Shown here: positions 51,225 through 59,778 of the stretch, piece by piece | How the letters are laid out: the number at the start of each line of letters is the position of its first letter | How positions within the stretch are numbered: position 1 is the first letter of the stretch | Assembly (NCBI RefSeq): GCF_900102535.1 | Contig: NZ_FNBP01000006.1 | Coordinates: 62,001 to 126,000 of the forward strand | Source: Sulfitobacter delicatus | Lineage (GTDB): Bacteria > Pseudomonadota > Alphaproteobacteria > Rhodobacterales > Rhodobacteraceae | DNA length: 64,000 bases | Direction: 5' to 3' | Notes under the pieces: generated by a model | Told to the model about the DNA's origin: nothing | The model's database searches: none | What the model saw: the letters and a program-made list of their open reading frames with translations, nothing else | Position numbers and translations under genes: made by a program

Positions 51225-51350
51225 ATGAAGTCCATGCTCGCAGGGTTTGTCGCCGTCGCTGTGATCGGCGTTGTGGCCTATTACGGGCTGCATGAGATAG
51301 GCTTTTCCTCGCAAGAGGTCTATTCGGGTAAAAACGTCCGGGTGGACTGA
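51225..51350 (+). CDS. 41-residue single-helix membrane peptide of the fdh operon
   Basis: 41 residues starting at the ATG at 51225, with AAAGGA upstream, between the gamma subunit and the regulator gene. One hydrophobic helix (LAGFVAVAVIGVVAYYGL) is followed by a short polar tail ending in EVYSGKNVRVD. Codon use resembles its neighbours and it fills the gap exactly. It may be a small accessory subunit of the membrane complex, like those known in other respiratory enzymes. I know no named family. Confidence 0.7.
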   Translation: MKSMLAGFVAVAVIGVVAYYGLHEIGFSSQEVYSGKNVRVD

Positions 51351-51367
51351 GACCGAAAAGGCAAAGC

Positions 51368-52720
51368 ATGGCGCGCGACGAATATGGCGGCACGCTCGAG
51401 GGCGCGTCGGTCCTTGTGATCGACGACGAACCGGGCATGCGGCATTTCCTGACAAAGATATTGGAGCCGCGCGTCAAACGCGTGGCGCAGGCAGCCTCTC
51501 CGGCGGAGGCCACCACGCTTTTGGACGAGGCGCATTTCGATGTCGTCGTGCTCGACAATATCATGCCGGGTAAGACGGGGTTGGAGTGGATCGCGGAACA
51601 GCGCCGCAAAGGGTTCTACGCGGATACCGTTCTGATTACTGCCTATGCCGATTTGGAAACCGCCATCGCCGCATTGCGCGCCGGGGTGAGTGATTTTGTT
51701 CTGAAGCCGTTTCGCGCGAACCAAATTCTCGGAGCCGTCTCCCGCACCCTCGACCGCAAGAATCTGCGCCGCGACAATACACTCCTGCGTAGGGAATTAC
51801 ACGCGGGCACGGCGGTGCAGATGTTGGGAAAGTCCGAAGCATTGGCCAAGGTCCGTGGCATGTTGAACCGGCTCGCGCCCGTGCCGACGCCGGTGCTCTT
51901 TACCGGGCCGAGCGGGACGGGCAAGGAACTCGCCGCACGTCAGTTGCATCAGATGTCAGACAGGGCGGACAAACCATTCGTCGCGGTAAACTGCGCGGCG
52001 ATCACATCGGACCGCGTCGTGCCCGAACTCTTTGGCGCGGTGGAGGGAAACGAGACGCTCCAGCCGGGGCTATTCCTGCTCGCGGATGGGGGGACACTGT
52101 TTCTCGACGAAGTCGCGCAGATGCCGGAGGCGCTTCAGGCCGCGCTATTGCGTGTATTGGAAGACCAGCGCATCCGGCCCGAGGGGGCAGAGCGGGAGAT
52201 CCCGTTAAACCTGCGCCTGCTCTTTGCCACTAACGCTGACTTGCCCAAAGCGGTGGAAGAAGGCCGGTTCCGCGCCGATCTGTATCACCGGATGAATGTG
52301 GTCGAGGTGGCGATGCCGCCGTTGAAGGACCGCTCGGAAGATATTGTTGAACTCGCCGCGATGTTTATGAAGCAGTTTTCCACCGCGCTTGGCATGCCGT
52401 CACTGCGGTTGGATGCGGAAACCTTGCTGAAGCTGCGGCGCTACGATTGGCCGGGAAATGTTCGCGAGCTCCGGAACCTGATCGAACGGTCGGTGATCTT
52501 GGGCAGTCTGCCCGAAGCCTTTGCAGGCCATGGCGCGGTAGATGGACCGCGGGCGATCGAAGACCTCGAATTGGTCACGCAACGCCACATGCTGCACATC
52601 CTCGATCTGTGCAGCGGCAACCGGGCTGAGGCCGCGCGGCGTTTGGGCGTTTCGCGCAAGACGGTGGACCGCAAGCTGGCTGCCTGGGCGGCTGAAGGGC
52701 TGGATATCGAAGGTGTTTGA
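51368..52720 (+). CDS. NtrC-family response regulator lacking the GAFTGA motif
   Basis: 450 residues. The receiver has the acidic pair Asp19-Asp20, phosphoacceptor Asp63 in VVLDNIMPG and Lys113 in LKPF. The AAA+ domain has Walker A TGPSGTGKE (179-187) and Walker B GGTLFLDEV (241-249). ELFG (220-223) is followed by AVEGNETLQPGLF, so the sigma-54-contacting GAFTGA loop is missing and shortened. A Fis-type HTH (NRAEAARRLGVSRKTVDRKL) ends the protein. It probably regulates the fdh operon through sigma-70 RNA polymerase, as Rhodobacter NtrC does. Its kinase may be the DctB-like protein at 31024. Confidence 0.9.
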   Translation: MARDEYGGTLEGASVLVIDDEPGMRHFLTKILEPRVKRVAQAASPAEATTLLDEAHFDVVVLDNIMPGKTGLEWIAEQRRKGFYADTVLITAYADLETAIAALRAGVSDFVLKPFRANQILGAVSRTLDRKNLRRDNTLLRRELHAGTAVQMLGKSEALAKVRGMLNRLAPVPTPVLFTGPSGTGKELAARQLHQMSDRADKPFVAVNCAAITSDRVVPELFGAVEGNETLQPGLFLLADGGTLFLDEVAQMPEALQAALLRVLEDQRIRPEGAEREIPLNLRLLFATNADLPKAVEEGRFRADLYHRMNVVEVAMPPLKDRSEDIVELAAMFMKQFSTALGMPSLRLDAETLLKLRRYDWPGNVRELRNLIERSVILGSLPEAFAGHGAVDGPRAIEDLELVTQRHMLHILDLCSGNRAEAARRLGVSRKTVDRKLAAWAAEGLDIEGV

Positions 52721-52964
52721 ACGTCCTTCCTGCCATGCAAAAAGCGCATATCCGTTCCGCGTGGCCGGTTTGGAGGCCGGCTGGCGAGAATAGTATTCTG
52801 CTTCTGGGCTGATGGCAGGACGGTTTTCTACCTAGATGCGTGGCCAATACCTGGGTGTTCCATCTGAACCTTCCGCGCCCGACAAACGTTCCTCATTTAC
52901 AGCTGGTGTTGAAGCGGCCCCGTCCCGGTGACATTTGAAGCTCAAGCGTAAAGGAGTGAATTCA

Positions 52965-53723
52965 ATGCTAAAACAGATCGTCACCGTCGCCGCCCTCGCC
53001 GCAGTTTCCGGCACTGCGGCTTTCGCCCAAGACAGCGACACGCTGCGTGTCGGCATGTCGGGCGGCTATTTCCCGTTCACCTTTGTCAAACAGGACGAGT
53101 TGCAGGGCTTTGAAGTCGACGTGATGAATGCCGTCGGCGAAGAGACCGGTCTTGAAGTCGAATTCGAAACCATGGCCTTTTCCGGCCTCATCGGCGCACT
53201 CGACGCTGGCCGGATCGACACGATCGCCAACCAGATCACCATCACGCCTGAGCGCGAGGCAAAGTTTGTCTTCACCGCGCCCTACGTCTTTGACGGCGCG
53301 CAGGTGGTGACGAAACAGGGCAACGAAGAAGTCGGCAGCGTCGAAGACCTGCGCGGCAAGACCGTGGCGGTGAACCTTGGCTCGAACTTTGAGCAGCTTT
53401 TGAACGAGCTCGACTATGCCGATGAGATTGAGATCAAGACTTACGAGTCGAACATCGCCCAGGATACCGCGCTTGGCCGGGTCGATGCCTTTGTGATGGA
53501 CCGCGTTTCTTCGGCGCAACTAATCAAGGAAAGCCCGCTGCCGCTGCAACTCGCGGGCAAGCCCTTCTCGGAAATCCGCAACGCACTGCCGTTCCAAGAC
53601 ACCGACGAAGGCCGCGCGCTGCGTGACACGGTTGATGCCGCGCTGACCACTCTGCGCGAAGACGGGACCTTGGCCGAGATTTCGGACAAATGGTTCGGCA
53701 CTGACATCACGGCTGCGGAGTAA
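52965..53723 (+). CDS. Polar amino acid ABC transporter binding protein (cystine-like)
   Basis: 252 residues from the ATG at 52965, with AAGGAG at 52951-52956. The signal peptide ends near AAFAQ at residue 22. The family-3 binding fold is clear: FVKQDELQGFEVDVMNAVG, then LDAGRIDTIANQITITPER, which is typical of FliY/TcyA-type cystine receptors, and LRGKTVAVNLGSNFE. Transport of cystine or a related amino acid is likely. Permease and ATPase genes follow directly. Confidence 0.9.
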   Translation: MLKQIVTVAALAAVSGTAAFAQDSDTLRVGMSGGYFPFTFVKQDELQGFEVDVMNAVGEETGLEVEFETMAFSGLIGALDAGRIDTIANQITITPEREAKFVFTAPYVFDGAQVVTKQGNEEVGSVEDLRGKTVAVNLGSNFEQLLNELDYADEIEIKTYESNIAQDTALGRVDAFVMDRVSSAQLIKESPLPLQLAGKPFSEIRNALPFQDTDEGRALRDTVDAALTTLREDGTLAEISDKWFGTDITAAE

Positions 53724-53729
53724 GCTTTC

Positions 53730-54404
53730 ATGCGGGCACTGGACCTCGACTATATGCTGGGGCTGGTGCCCGTGATTTTGGGCTATGTGCCACTGACGCT
53801 TTTCATGGCGGTGGCAGGGATGGGCTTTGCGCTGATCCTCGCTTCGCTCTTGGCGGTAGAGCGGGTTGCCAAGATCCCGGTCCTTGACTGGTTTGTCGTG
53901 CTTTTCATCAGCTTTTTCCGCGGCACGCCGCTGCTGGTGCAACTGTTCTTGTTCTACTTCGGTCTGCCGCAGGTGCTGTCTTTCCTCACCCAGATCGACG
54001 GAGTCACGGCGGCGATCATGGGGCTAACACTGCATTTCTCAGCCTATATGGCCGAGAGCATCCGCGCCGCGATCATGGGGGTGGACCGCAGCCAGTGGGA
54101 GGCCGCGCAGTCGATTGGCATGACCCAAGGCCAGATGATGTGGCGAATCATTCTGCCGCAAGCCGCCCGTATCGCAGCGCCGACTCTGGTGAACTATTTT
54201 ATCGACATGATCAAAGGCACCTCGCTAGCCTTTACCCTCGGCGTGACCGAGATGATGGGCGCGGCGCAGAAAGAGGCGGCGGGGAGCTTTCTTTATTTCG
54301 AGGCCTTCTTGGTCGTGGCCGTCATGTATTGGGTGATTGTCGAAGTATTGAGCCAGGGCCAGAAGCGGCTTGAGACCCATTTGAACAAGGCGTTTGTGCG
54401 ATGA
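53730..54404 (+). CDS. Polar amino acid ABC transporter permease
   Basis: 224 residues with about five helices. The family coupling loop is QWEAAQSIGMTQGQMMWRII, and the SFFRGTPLLVQLFLFYFGLP segment is typical of HisM/TcyB-like proteins. It starts six bases after the binding-protein gene and overlaps the ATPase gene by four bases. It is the sole permease, so it would work as a homodimer. Confidence 0.93.
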   Translation: MRALDLDYMLGLVPVILGYVPLTLFMAVAGMGFALILASLLAVERVAKIPVLDWFVVLFISFFRGTPLLVQLFLFYFGLPQVLSFLTQIDGVTAAIMGLTLHFSAYMAESIRAAIMGVDRSQWEAAQSIGMTQGQMMWRIILPQAARIAAPTLVNYFIDMIKGTSLAFTLGVTEMMGAAQKEAAGSFLYFEAFLVVAVMYWVIVEVLSQGQKRLETHLNKAFVR

Positions 54405-55135
54405 TTGATATCTCTGGCTTGACCAAACATTTCGGCGGCGGCCCGGTGTTGAACAATATCGACCTGCAGATCGCGGATGGCGAGCGGGTCGTGGTGATCG
54501 GGCCGTCGGGGACGGGCAAGTCGACGTTGCTGCGCTGTCTGAACTTTCTGGATGTGCCGCAGGCAGGGCGGATCACGATTGGAGATGTGACCGTGGACGC
54601 TGCGAAGGCGGGCAAGGCGGATGTCTTGGCGCTGCGGCGGCGCACGGCGATGGTGTTTCAGAACTATGCGCTCTTTGCCAATAAAACGGCGAAGCAGAAT
54701 ATCATGGAAGCGCTGGTGACGGTGCAGAAGCGCTCGAAGGCCGAGGCAGGGGAGCGGGCTTTGGCGGTCCTGGCGGAGACCGGGTTGGCGGACAAGGCTG
54801 ATAGTTATCCGGCGGCGCTTTCGGGGGGGCAGCAGCAGCGGGTTGGGATTGGTCGGGCCATGGCGCTCGAGGCGGAACTGATGCTGTTTGATGAGCCAAC
54901 CTCGGCGCTGGACCCGGAATGGGTGGGCGAAGTGCTCGACCTGATGCGGGCGGTGGCGGAGCGGAAGCAGACGATGTTGATCGTGACCCATGAGATGCAG
55001 TTCGCGCGCGAGATTGCGGATCGGGTGATCTTTATGGATGGTGGGAAAATCGTGGAAAACGGGGCACCGTCGGAGATTTTTGGTTCGCCGAAGGATGCGC
55101 GGTTGCAGAAGTTTCTTAAACGGGTCGAGGGATAG
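54401..55135 (+). CDS. Polar amino acid ABC transporter ATPase
   Basis: 244 residues. Walker A is GPSGTGKSTLLRCLNFL, the Q-loop is MVFQNYALFANKTAKQN, the signature is LSGGQQQRVGIGRAMAL, Walker B is LMLFDEPTSALDP, and the switch His is in VTHEMQFA. It completes the cystine-like importer, which is followed by a strong hairpin. Confidence 0.95.
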   Translation: MIDISGLTKHFGGGPVLNNIDLQIADGERVVVIGPSGTGKSTLLRCLNFLDVPQAGRITIGDVTVDAAKAGKADVLALRRRTAMVFQNYALFANKTAKQNIMEALVTVQKRSKAEAGERALAVLAETGLADKADSYPAALSGGQQQRVGIGRAMALEAELMLFDEPTSALDPEWVGEVLDLMRAVAERKQTMLIVTHEMQFAREIADRVIFMDGGKIVENGAPSEIFGSPKDARLQKFLKRVEG

Positions 55136-55167
55136 ACAGGCCCGGAATCAAGCCGTAGGCGCCGGGC

Positions 55168-55203
55168 CATCGCCTGCCCGTCCCCCGGGTAGGCGATGGC
55201 CCT
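55168..55203. repeat. GC-rich palindrome, REP-like copy 1
   Basis: GGCCATCGCCT and AGGCGATGGCC form a perfect 11-bp inverted repeat around a C-rich centre ending CCCCCGGGT. A closely similar unit lies at 59633-59660 and a decayed one near 59730-59752. It is in the gap after the amino acid transporter. Confidence 0.5.
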
Positions 55204-55223
55204 CTCACACGATGGAAACGCAA

Positions 55224-55249
55224 AAAGGCCCGCCAAATGGCGGGCCTTT
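55224..55249. terminator. Bidirectional rho-independent terminator
   Basis: AAAGGCCCGCC (55224-55234) pairs perfectly with GGCGGGCCTTT (55239-55249) around AAAT. It has A residues on the left and T residues on the right, so it can end both the plus-strand ABC operon and the minus-strand TRAP operon. Confidence 0.85.
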
Positions 55250-55272
55250 CCGTTCAAACCCTAAGGCTTAAA

Positions 55273-56361
55273 TCACTCCGCGCAGGCGCGGATTTTCTCG
55301 ATGTCCGGACCGTTCGGTGTGCGGCCCAGGTTAAAGGGAGCCGACGCGTCACGCCATTTGGCGTAGTCCGCCAGATACTCCAGCTGGCTCAGGTAAACCT
55401 TCGCGGAATCGGGGTTCTCGCAAGCGGTTTCTTCGATGGTTTCGTTCGCCATCTCCTGAACCTTGGCGAGGGTCTCGTCATCATAGCGGTTGATCTCGAT
55501 ACCCGCGTCGATGAACTGCTGGTAGGCTTCGGTCGCGCGCTTTTCGGTGAAGGACAGCGACCAGACCAAGTTGGCCTGTGCTGCAATTTCCAGCGCTTCG
55601 CGAGTCTCATCCGACAGCGCATCCCATGCGCCTTTGTTGATCATCACACCGAAGATCGACGCCGACTGGTGCCAGCCGGGTGTCGCCCAATATTTGGTGA
55701 CCTGCTGGAAACCGCCCGAGAAGTCGACGTTGGGGGTCGAGAACTCAGCACCGTCGATGACGCCACGTTCCAGCGACTGGTAGATTTCACCACCGGCCAT
55801 GGAGACCTGAGAGCCGCCCAGTTTCTCAAGCAGACGACCCTGCTCAAGACCCGACAAACGCAGACGCTTGCCCTTGAGGTCTTCCAGCGTGACGATCTGC
55901 TCGTTGGTGCGGAAACCGGATTCGTTGTTGGTCACGCCGTAGGGCAGATAGACCATGCCGAACTTGCCATAGATCTCGTTATAGAGCTCTTTGCCGCCCC
56001 ACTGTTCGATCCAGTTGACGTAGTCGACCGCGTTGAAAAGGCTCGCCGTGGTCGCCAGCGGCGAGAAGGCGGAGTTGCGGCCAGCCCAGTAACCGGGCCA
56101 GTCCGCGCCAGCTTGCACGGTGTTGGATTCAACAGCGCCAAAAACTTCGCCCGCGGGCACGAGCGAGCCGCCTTCGAAGAATTCGATGGTCAGGTCGTCA
56201 CCGGTCAGCTTGTTGGCCAGATCGACAAAGTGCTTGTCCATCTCGATGAGTTCCAGCGAGGTCGGCCATGTAGTGGTCATGGTCCAGTTTTCCTGGGCGG
56301 CGGCCTGCGTGGCAAAGCCCGCGCAGAGTGCCAGACCGGCAAGGGTTGATTTCATTTTCAT
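55273..56361 (-). CDS. TRAP transporter substrate-binding protein, TakP-like group
   Basis: 362 residues from the ATG at 56361, with GGAGGAG upstream. The signal peptide ends near AAAQE at residue 24. The mature part starts WTMTTTWPTSLELIEMDKHF. The ligand-binding FRT and RLRLSGLEQGRLLEKLG segments carry the conserved Arg, and DGAEFSTPNVD corresponds to the EWVGPYDD region of the 2-oxoacid-binding protein TakP. It is last in a minus-strand dctQ-dctM-dctP order. 2-Oxoacids or similar hydroxy acids are likely ligands. Confidence 0.9.
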   Translation of the reverse strand: MKMKSTLAGLALCAGFATQAAAQENWTMTTTWPTSLELIEMDKHFVDLANKLTGDDLTIEFFEGGSLVPAGEVFGAVESNTVQAGADWPGYWAGRNSAFSPLATTASLFNAVDYVNWIEQWGGKELYNEIYGKFGMVYLPYGVTNNESGFRTNEQIVTLEDLKGKRLRLSGLEQGRLLEKLGGSQVSMAGGEIYQSLERGVIDGAEFSTPNVDFSGGFQQVTKYWATPGWHQSASIFGVMINKGAWDALSDETREALEIAAQANLVWSLSFTEKRATEAYQQFIDAGIEINRYDDETLAKVQEMANETIEETACENPDSAKVYLSQLEYLADYAKWRDASAPFNLGRTPNGPDIEKIRACAE

Positions 56362-56381
56362 TATTATACTCCTCCGTTGGT

Positions 56382-57704
56382 TTACTTGGTGTAGAGCGTT
56401 TCCGGCAGCCAGGTGACCAGCTGTGGGAACAGGGCGATGGCCACACACATCATCAGGATCAACCCGATGAAGGGCAGCACACCGACGATGATATGCGACG
56501 TCTTGACCTCGCGCGGCGCAATGGCGCGCAGGTAGAACAGCGCATATCCAAAGGGCGGCGTTAAGAAGGACGTCTGCAGAACCACCGACATCAGAACGAC
56601 GAACCACAGAAGGCTCACGTCCATCTCCTGCACGATCGGCAGGAAGATCGGGAAGGACAGCAGCACGATGCCGGTCCAGTCGAGGAAGGCACCGAGGATA
56701 AACACGATGAACATCATCATCGCGATCAACAGCCAAGGCGCCATATCGAGGTTGCGGATAATCTCTTGCGTCGCGCGCAAGCCGCCGGTGATGTTGAACA
56801 CCCCGGTAAAGGCGGTGGCACCGACGACGATGAAGAGGATCATGGCCGAGGTCCGGCCGGTTTCGAGCATAGCGCCATAGAAGCTCGCCCAGTTGAATTT
56901 GCCGCGCATGACCACGATTACTAGCGCCAGCGCCGCACCAATGGCCGAAGCTTCGGTCGCTGTCGCGATACCGGCGAGCAGGGAGCCGAGGATGCCAAGG
57001 ATCAGGACCAGCGGTGGCACTGCTTCGATCAACAGCATACGTACCAGGGCCGGTTTGCTGATCTTCTCGTCAGGCTCGACAGCGGGAGCCATATCTGGGC
57101 GCACGACTGCGACAAGGAAAACCCAGACGGCATAGAGCAAGCCCAGGACCACACCGGGCACCATGGCACCGGCAAAGAGCTCGCCCACGGACAGCGGCGA
57201 ATAGGAGGCCATAAGGATCAGCATGATGGACGGCGGGATCAGGATGCCGAGACAACCAGACGCCGCGATGACGCCTGTGGTCAGGGTCGGGCTATAGCCG
57301 TATTGGAGCATCGGACGCAGGGCCATAACGCCCATCACGGTGATCGAAGCGCCGATGATGCCGGTGGTGGCCGCGAGCAGGATGGAGATGAACACCACCG
57401 CCAGCGCCAGACCGCCGCGCACGTTCGACATCAACAGGCGGAGCGATTCGAACATCTTATCGGTTACGCCCGAATCAGACAGGAACCTCGCCATCAGGAT
57501 GAAGAGCGGGATCGCGATCAGGGTGAAGTTATCCAGCACATCGCCAAAGATGCGGTTGATGACGATGCCAAGCACCATCGGTTTGCCGGCGATAACAGCA
57601 CCAAGAACGGCGGTGCCGCCAAGGACAAAGGCCAGCGGGTGGCCCATGAAGAGGCCCAGCAAAAGCAGGCCAAACATGGTGAGAGCTATGAGTTCAGGCG
57701 TCAC
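56382..57704 (-). CDS. TRAP transporter large permease subunit (DctM)
   Basis: 440 residues from a GTG at 57704, overlapping the end of the dctQ gene. About twelve helices and the motifs GIIGASITVMGVMALRPML, SGCLGILIPPSIMLILMA and LTPPFGYALFYLRA identify DctM. The last motif, with FGYALFYLR, is shared with the second TRAP set at 59779, which points to close relatives. Confidence 0.93.
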   Translation of the reverse strand: MTPELIALTMFGLLLLGLFMGHPLAFVLGGTAVLGAVIAGKPMVLGIVINRIFGDVLDNFTLIAIPLFILMARFLSDSGVTDKMFESLRLLMSNVRGGLALAVVFISILLAATTGIIGASITVMGVMALRPMLQYGYSPTLTTGVIAASGCLGILIPPSIMLILMASYSPLSVGELFAGAMVPGVVLGLLYAVWVFLVAVVRPDMAPAVEPDEKISKPALVRMLLIEAVPPLVLILGILGSLLAGIATATEASAIGAALALVIVVMRGKFNWASFYGAMLETGRTSAMILFIVVGATAFTGVFNITGGLRATQEIIRNLDMAPWLLIAMMMFIVFILGAFLDWTGIVLLSFPIFLPIVQEMDVSLLWFVVLMSVVLQTSFLTPPFGYALFYLRAIAPREVKTSHIIVGVLPFIGLILMMCVAIALFPQLVTWLPETLYTK

Positions 57705-58191
57705 GGGGGATTTCCTGACGGTTAAGTACGAGTTTCAGAAATTCCGACACGCCCTGCAGTAGCAGCAGCCCGGCGGCGAGGGCCATCGCCATTTTCAGCG
57801 GATAGACCGGCAGTTGGACGGAGCCGTAGGTCGTCTCGCCCTGAGCATAGGAGCGCATGGCGAATTCGTATGAGCGGGTGGTAAAGACCCAGGCAAAGGG
57901 GAAGAAGAAGATCACATAGCCTGCGGCTTCGACCCAGCGGCGTGCATGGTGGCCCAGCGTTTCTGTGATCAGGTCAACCCGCACATGCGCTTGGTGGCGC
58001 AGGGCGTAGCCGCCCAGCATGACGAAGTAGAAGCCGTAGAGCTGTTTCGTCACATCAAAGGCCCAGCGGGTCGGATCATTCAGCGCGTAGCGCATGAACA
58101 CGTCATAGATGATGATCGCGGCGAAAATGACGGCCACAACCGACACCACGCGCCCGACGAATTCATTCATCCGGTCAATGAGTTTTAGCAA
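57694..58191 (-). CDS. TRAP transporter small permease subunit (DctQ)
   Basis: 165 residues from a TTG at 58191, which has AGGGAGGG nine bases upstream; an ATG at 58170 is the alternative. Four helices are seen, with YDVFMRYALNDPTRWAFDVT after helix one. It is the first gene of its TRAP operon. The divergent promoter region with a TACGTA dyad lies upstream. Confidence 0.87.
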   Translation of the reverse strand: MLKLIDRMNEFVGRVVSVVAVIFAAIIIYDVFMRYALNDPTRWAFDVTKQLYGFYFVMLGGYALRHQAHVRVDLITETLGHHARRWVEAAGYVIFFFPFAWVFTTRSYEFAMRSYAQGETTYGSVQLPVYPLKMAMALAAGLLLLQGVSEFLKLVLNRQEIPRDA

Positions 58192-58272
58192 GTTCAGAGC
58201 CCTCCCTGGCAGCTGGCACCATATTCGCGTTTCTGTCGGAAACAAGCCGAAAGTCCAGTTATACAACAGCTT

Positions 58273-58288
58273 TACGTAGCACTACGTA
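58273..58288. promoter_or_regulatory. TACGTA-N4-TACGTA dyad between two TRAP operons
   Basis: TACGTA at 58273-58278 and 58283-58288, each itself a palindrome, are separated by GCAC. The block is in the 245-base gap between the divergent dctQ and TakP-like genes. It could bind one regulator controlling both transporters. The regulator is not identified. Confidence 0.5.
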
Positions 58289-58436
58289 TGCGGGGCGGGC
58301 CGGACTTGTCTAGCCGGAGAACGGCTGATTGCGCGAGGGGCATGGACATTTTCAACGGGCGACGATTATCTGCTGCACAGGGCTGTCCGGCCAAGGGTCG
58401 GGGATGCTTATCAATTATTCCGATTGGGAGGAAATC

Positions 58437-59531
58437 ATGGATCGTCGTTCGTTTATTCGCAAAGCTGGTGTGATGGGGGCAGGTGCTGCCGCTACGACAC
58501 TCGCGGCGCCCGCCATCGCGCAGGGCAACATCACTTGGCGCATGGTTACTACATGGCCCAAGAACTTCCCCGGCCTCGGTGTCGGCGCGCAGCGTTTGGC
58601 TGATCGCATCACCGCCGCCTCGGGTGGCGAGCTGACGATTCAGGTGTTCTCGGCAGGCGAAATGGTCCCGCCGCTGCAGTCGCTGGACGCCGTGATCGAC
58701 GGCACTGCTGAGATGAGCCATGGTGCTGCCTACTACTGGCAGAACAAATCGCCGGCGCTGTCGTTCTTTACCGGCGTGCCTTACGGCATGACCACGCCCG
58801 AGCTGACAGCTTGGATGCGCTACATGGGCGGTCAGGAAATCTGGGACGAGATTTACGACCAGTTCGGCGTTCAGGGTTTCCTCTCGGGCAATACCGGCAC
58901 GCAGACCGGCGGTTGGTTCCGCGATGAGCTTAAAAGCCTCGATGACGTCAAAGGTGTGCGCTTCCGGACGCCGGGCCTTGGTGGCCGTGTGTGGGAGAAG
59001 CTTGGCGCGACCGTGACCAACATGGCGGCGGGCGAGATCTTCCAAGCGCTGCAGTCCGGCACGCTTGATGCGGCTGAGTTTGTCGGCCCCTACAACGATC
59101 TGGCGCTCGGCTTCCATCAGGTTGCCAAGAACTACTACATGCCGTCCTTCGTGGAGTCGGGTCTGGCGACCGAGCTTGTCGTCGATAAGAAGAAGTACCA
59201 AGAGCTGCCCGAGAACCTGCAGGCGATCATCCGCGATGTGAGCCAAGCGGAATACGATCAGGTTGCTGCGGACTTCTATGCCAACGACCCGCGCGCGCTG
59301 AAGACGCTGGTTGATGAGCATGGCGTGACCGTGCGCAACTTCCCCGACGATATTATGGAAGCCGGTGCCAAGGCCTCGGTCGAAGTGGTTGAGGAGCTGC
59401 GTGCGAGCGATGATCCACTGGTCAAGAAGACAGCCGACAGCTTTGTCGAAGCGCTGAACCTTGTCCGCACGCGGACCGAGAACATCGACAGCCCCTATGT
59501 TCAGGCGCGTCAGAAGTTCTTGAAGTACTAA
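58437..59531 (+). CDS. TRAP transporter binding protein, TakP-like (2-oxoacid type)
   Basis: 364 residues from the ATG at 58437, with GGGAGG upstream. A twin-arginine signal (MDRRSFIRKAG) ends near AIAQG. The layout follows TakP of Rhodobacter sphaeroides closely: WPKNFPGLGVGAQRLADRI, GNTGTQTGGWFR with Gln156, VRFRTPGLGGRVWEKLG with Arg177, and AEFVGPYNDLALGF. TakP binds pyruvate and other 2-oxo acids with a cation. Phe215 replaces the Trp of TakP, which may change specificity. Its probable membrane subunits are encoded convergently at 59779-61748. Confidence 0.92.
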   Translation: MDRRSFIRKAGVMGAGAAATTLAAPAIAQGNITWRMVTTWPKNFPGLGVGAQRLADRITAASGGELTIQVFSAGEMVPPLQSLDAVIDGTAEMSHGAAYYWQNKSPALSFFTGVPYGMTTPELTAWMRYMGGQEIWDEIYDQFGVQGFLSGNTGTQTGGWFRDELKSLDDVKGVRFRTPGLGGRVWEKLGATVTNMAAGEIFQALQSGTLDAAEFVGPYNDLALGFHQVAKNYYMPSFVESGLATELVVDKKKYQELPENLQAIIRDVSQAEYDQVAADFYANDPRALKTLVDEHGVTVRNFPDDIMEAGAKASVEVVEELRASDDPLVKKTADSFVEALNLVRTRTENIDSPYVQARQKFLKY

Positions 59532-59555
59532 GCTTTGCGGTAAGTGATGTGGAAA

Positions 59556-59577
59556 GGCCCGGTGGAGACACCGGGCC
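59556..59577. terminator. Terminator after the TakP-like gene
   Basis: GGCCCGGTG (59556-59564) pairs perfectly with CACCGGGCC (59569-59577) around GAGA. It is flanked by AAA and TTATT. It ends the plus-strand gene and may act in both directions. Confidence 0.8.
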
Positions 59578-59613
59578 TTATTCTATGAGAGCAGGGGTCT
59601 AAATTCTGGTCCC

Positions 59614-59752
59614 GCCCGTGGGCACCACGGGCATCGCCCTCCCTCCCCCCGGAGGGCGATTTTGCGACGTCGCACCAGCCGTATCGGTCAGCGTTTGATG
59701 CACCGGGGCAGCTACTTTCAAACCTGCGGATCGCCCCCCAGGGAGGGCAATA
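59614..59752. repeat. Cluster of GC-rich palindromes, REP-like copies 2 and 3
   Basis: GCCCGTG (59614-59620) pairs with CACGGGC (59626-59632). ATCGCCCTCC (59633-59642) pairs with GGAGGGCGAT (59651-59660) and is followed by TTTT. A weaker unit, ATCGCC...GGGCAAT, lies near 59730-59752. The middle unit resembles the palindrome at 55168-55203 in arm sequence and C-rich centre. Confidence 0.5.
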
Positions 59753-59778
59753 CCCTTAGCGCTTCGTCTGAAACGGCC

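Noticed and set aside
52729..52830. Terminator after the NtrC-like gene
   Set aside because: CCTGCCAT and ATGGCAGG are complementary but about 80 bases apart; the loop is too long for a confident terminator call.
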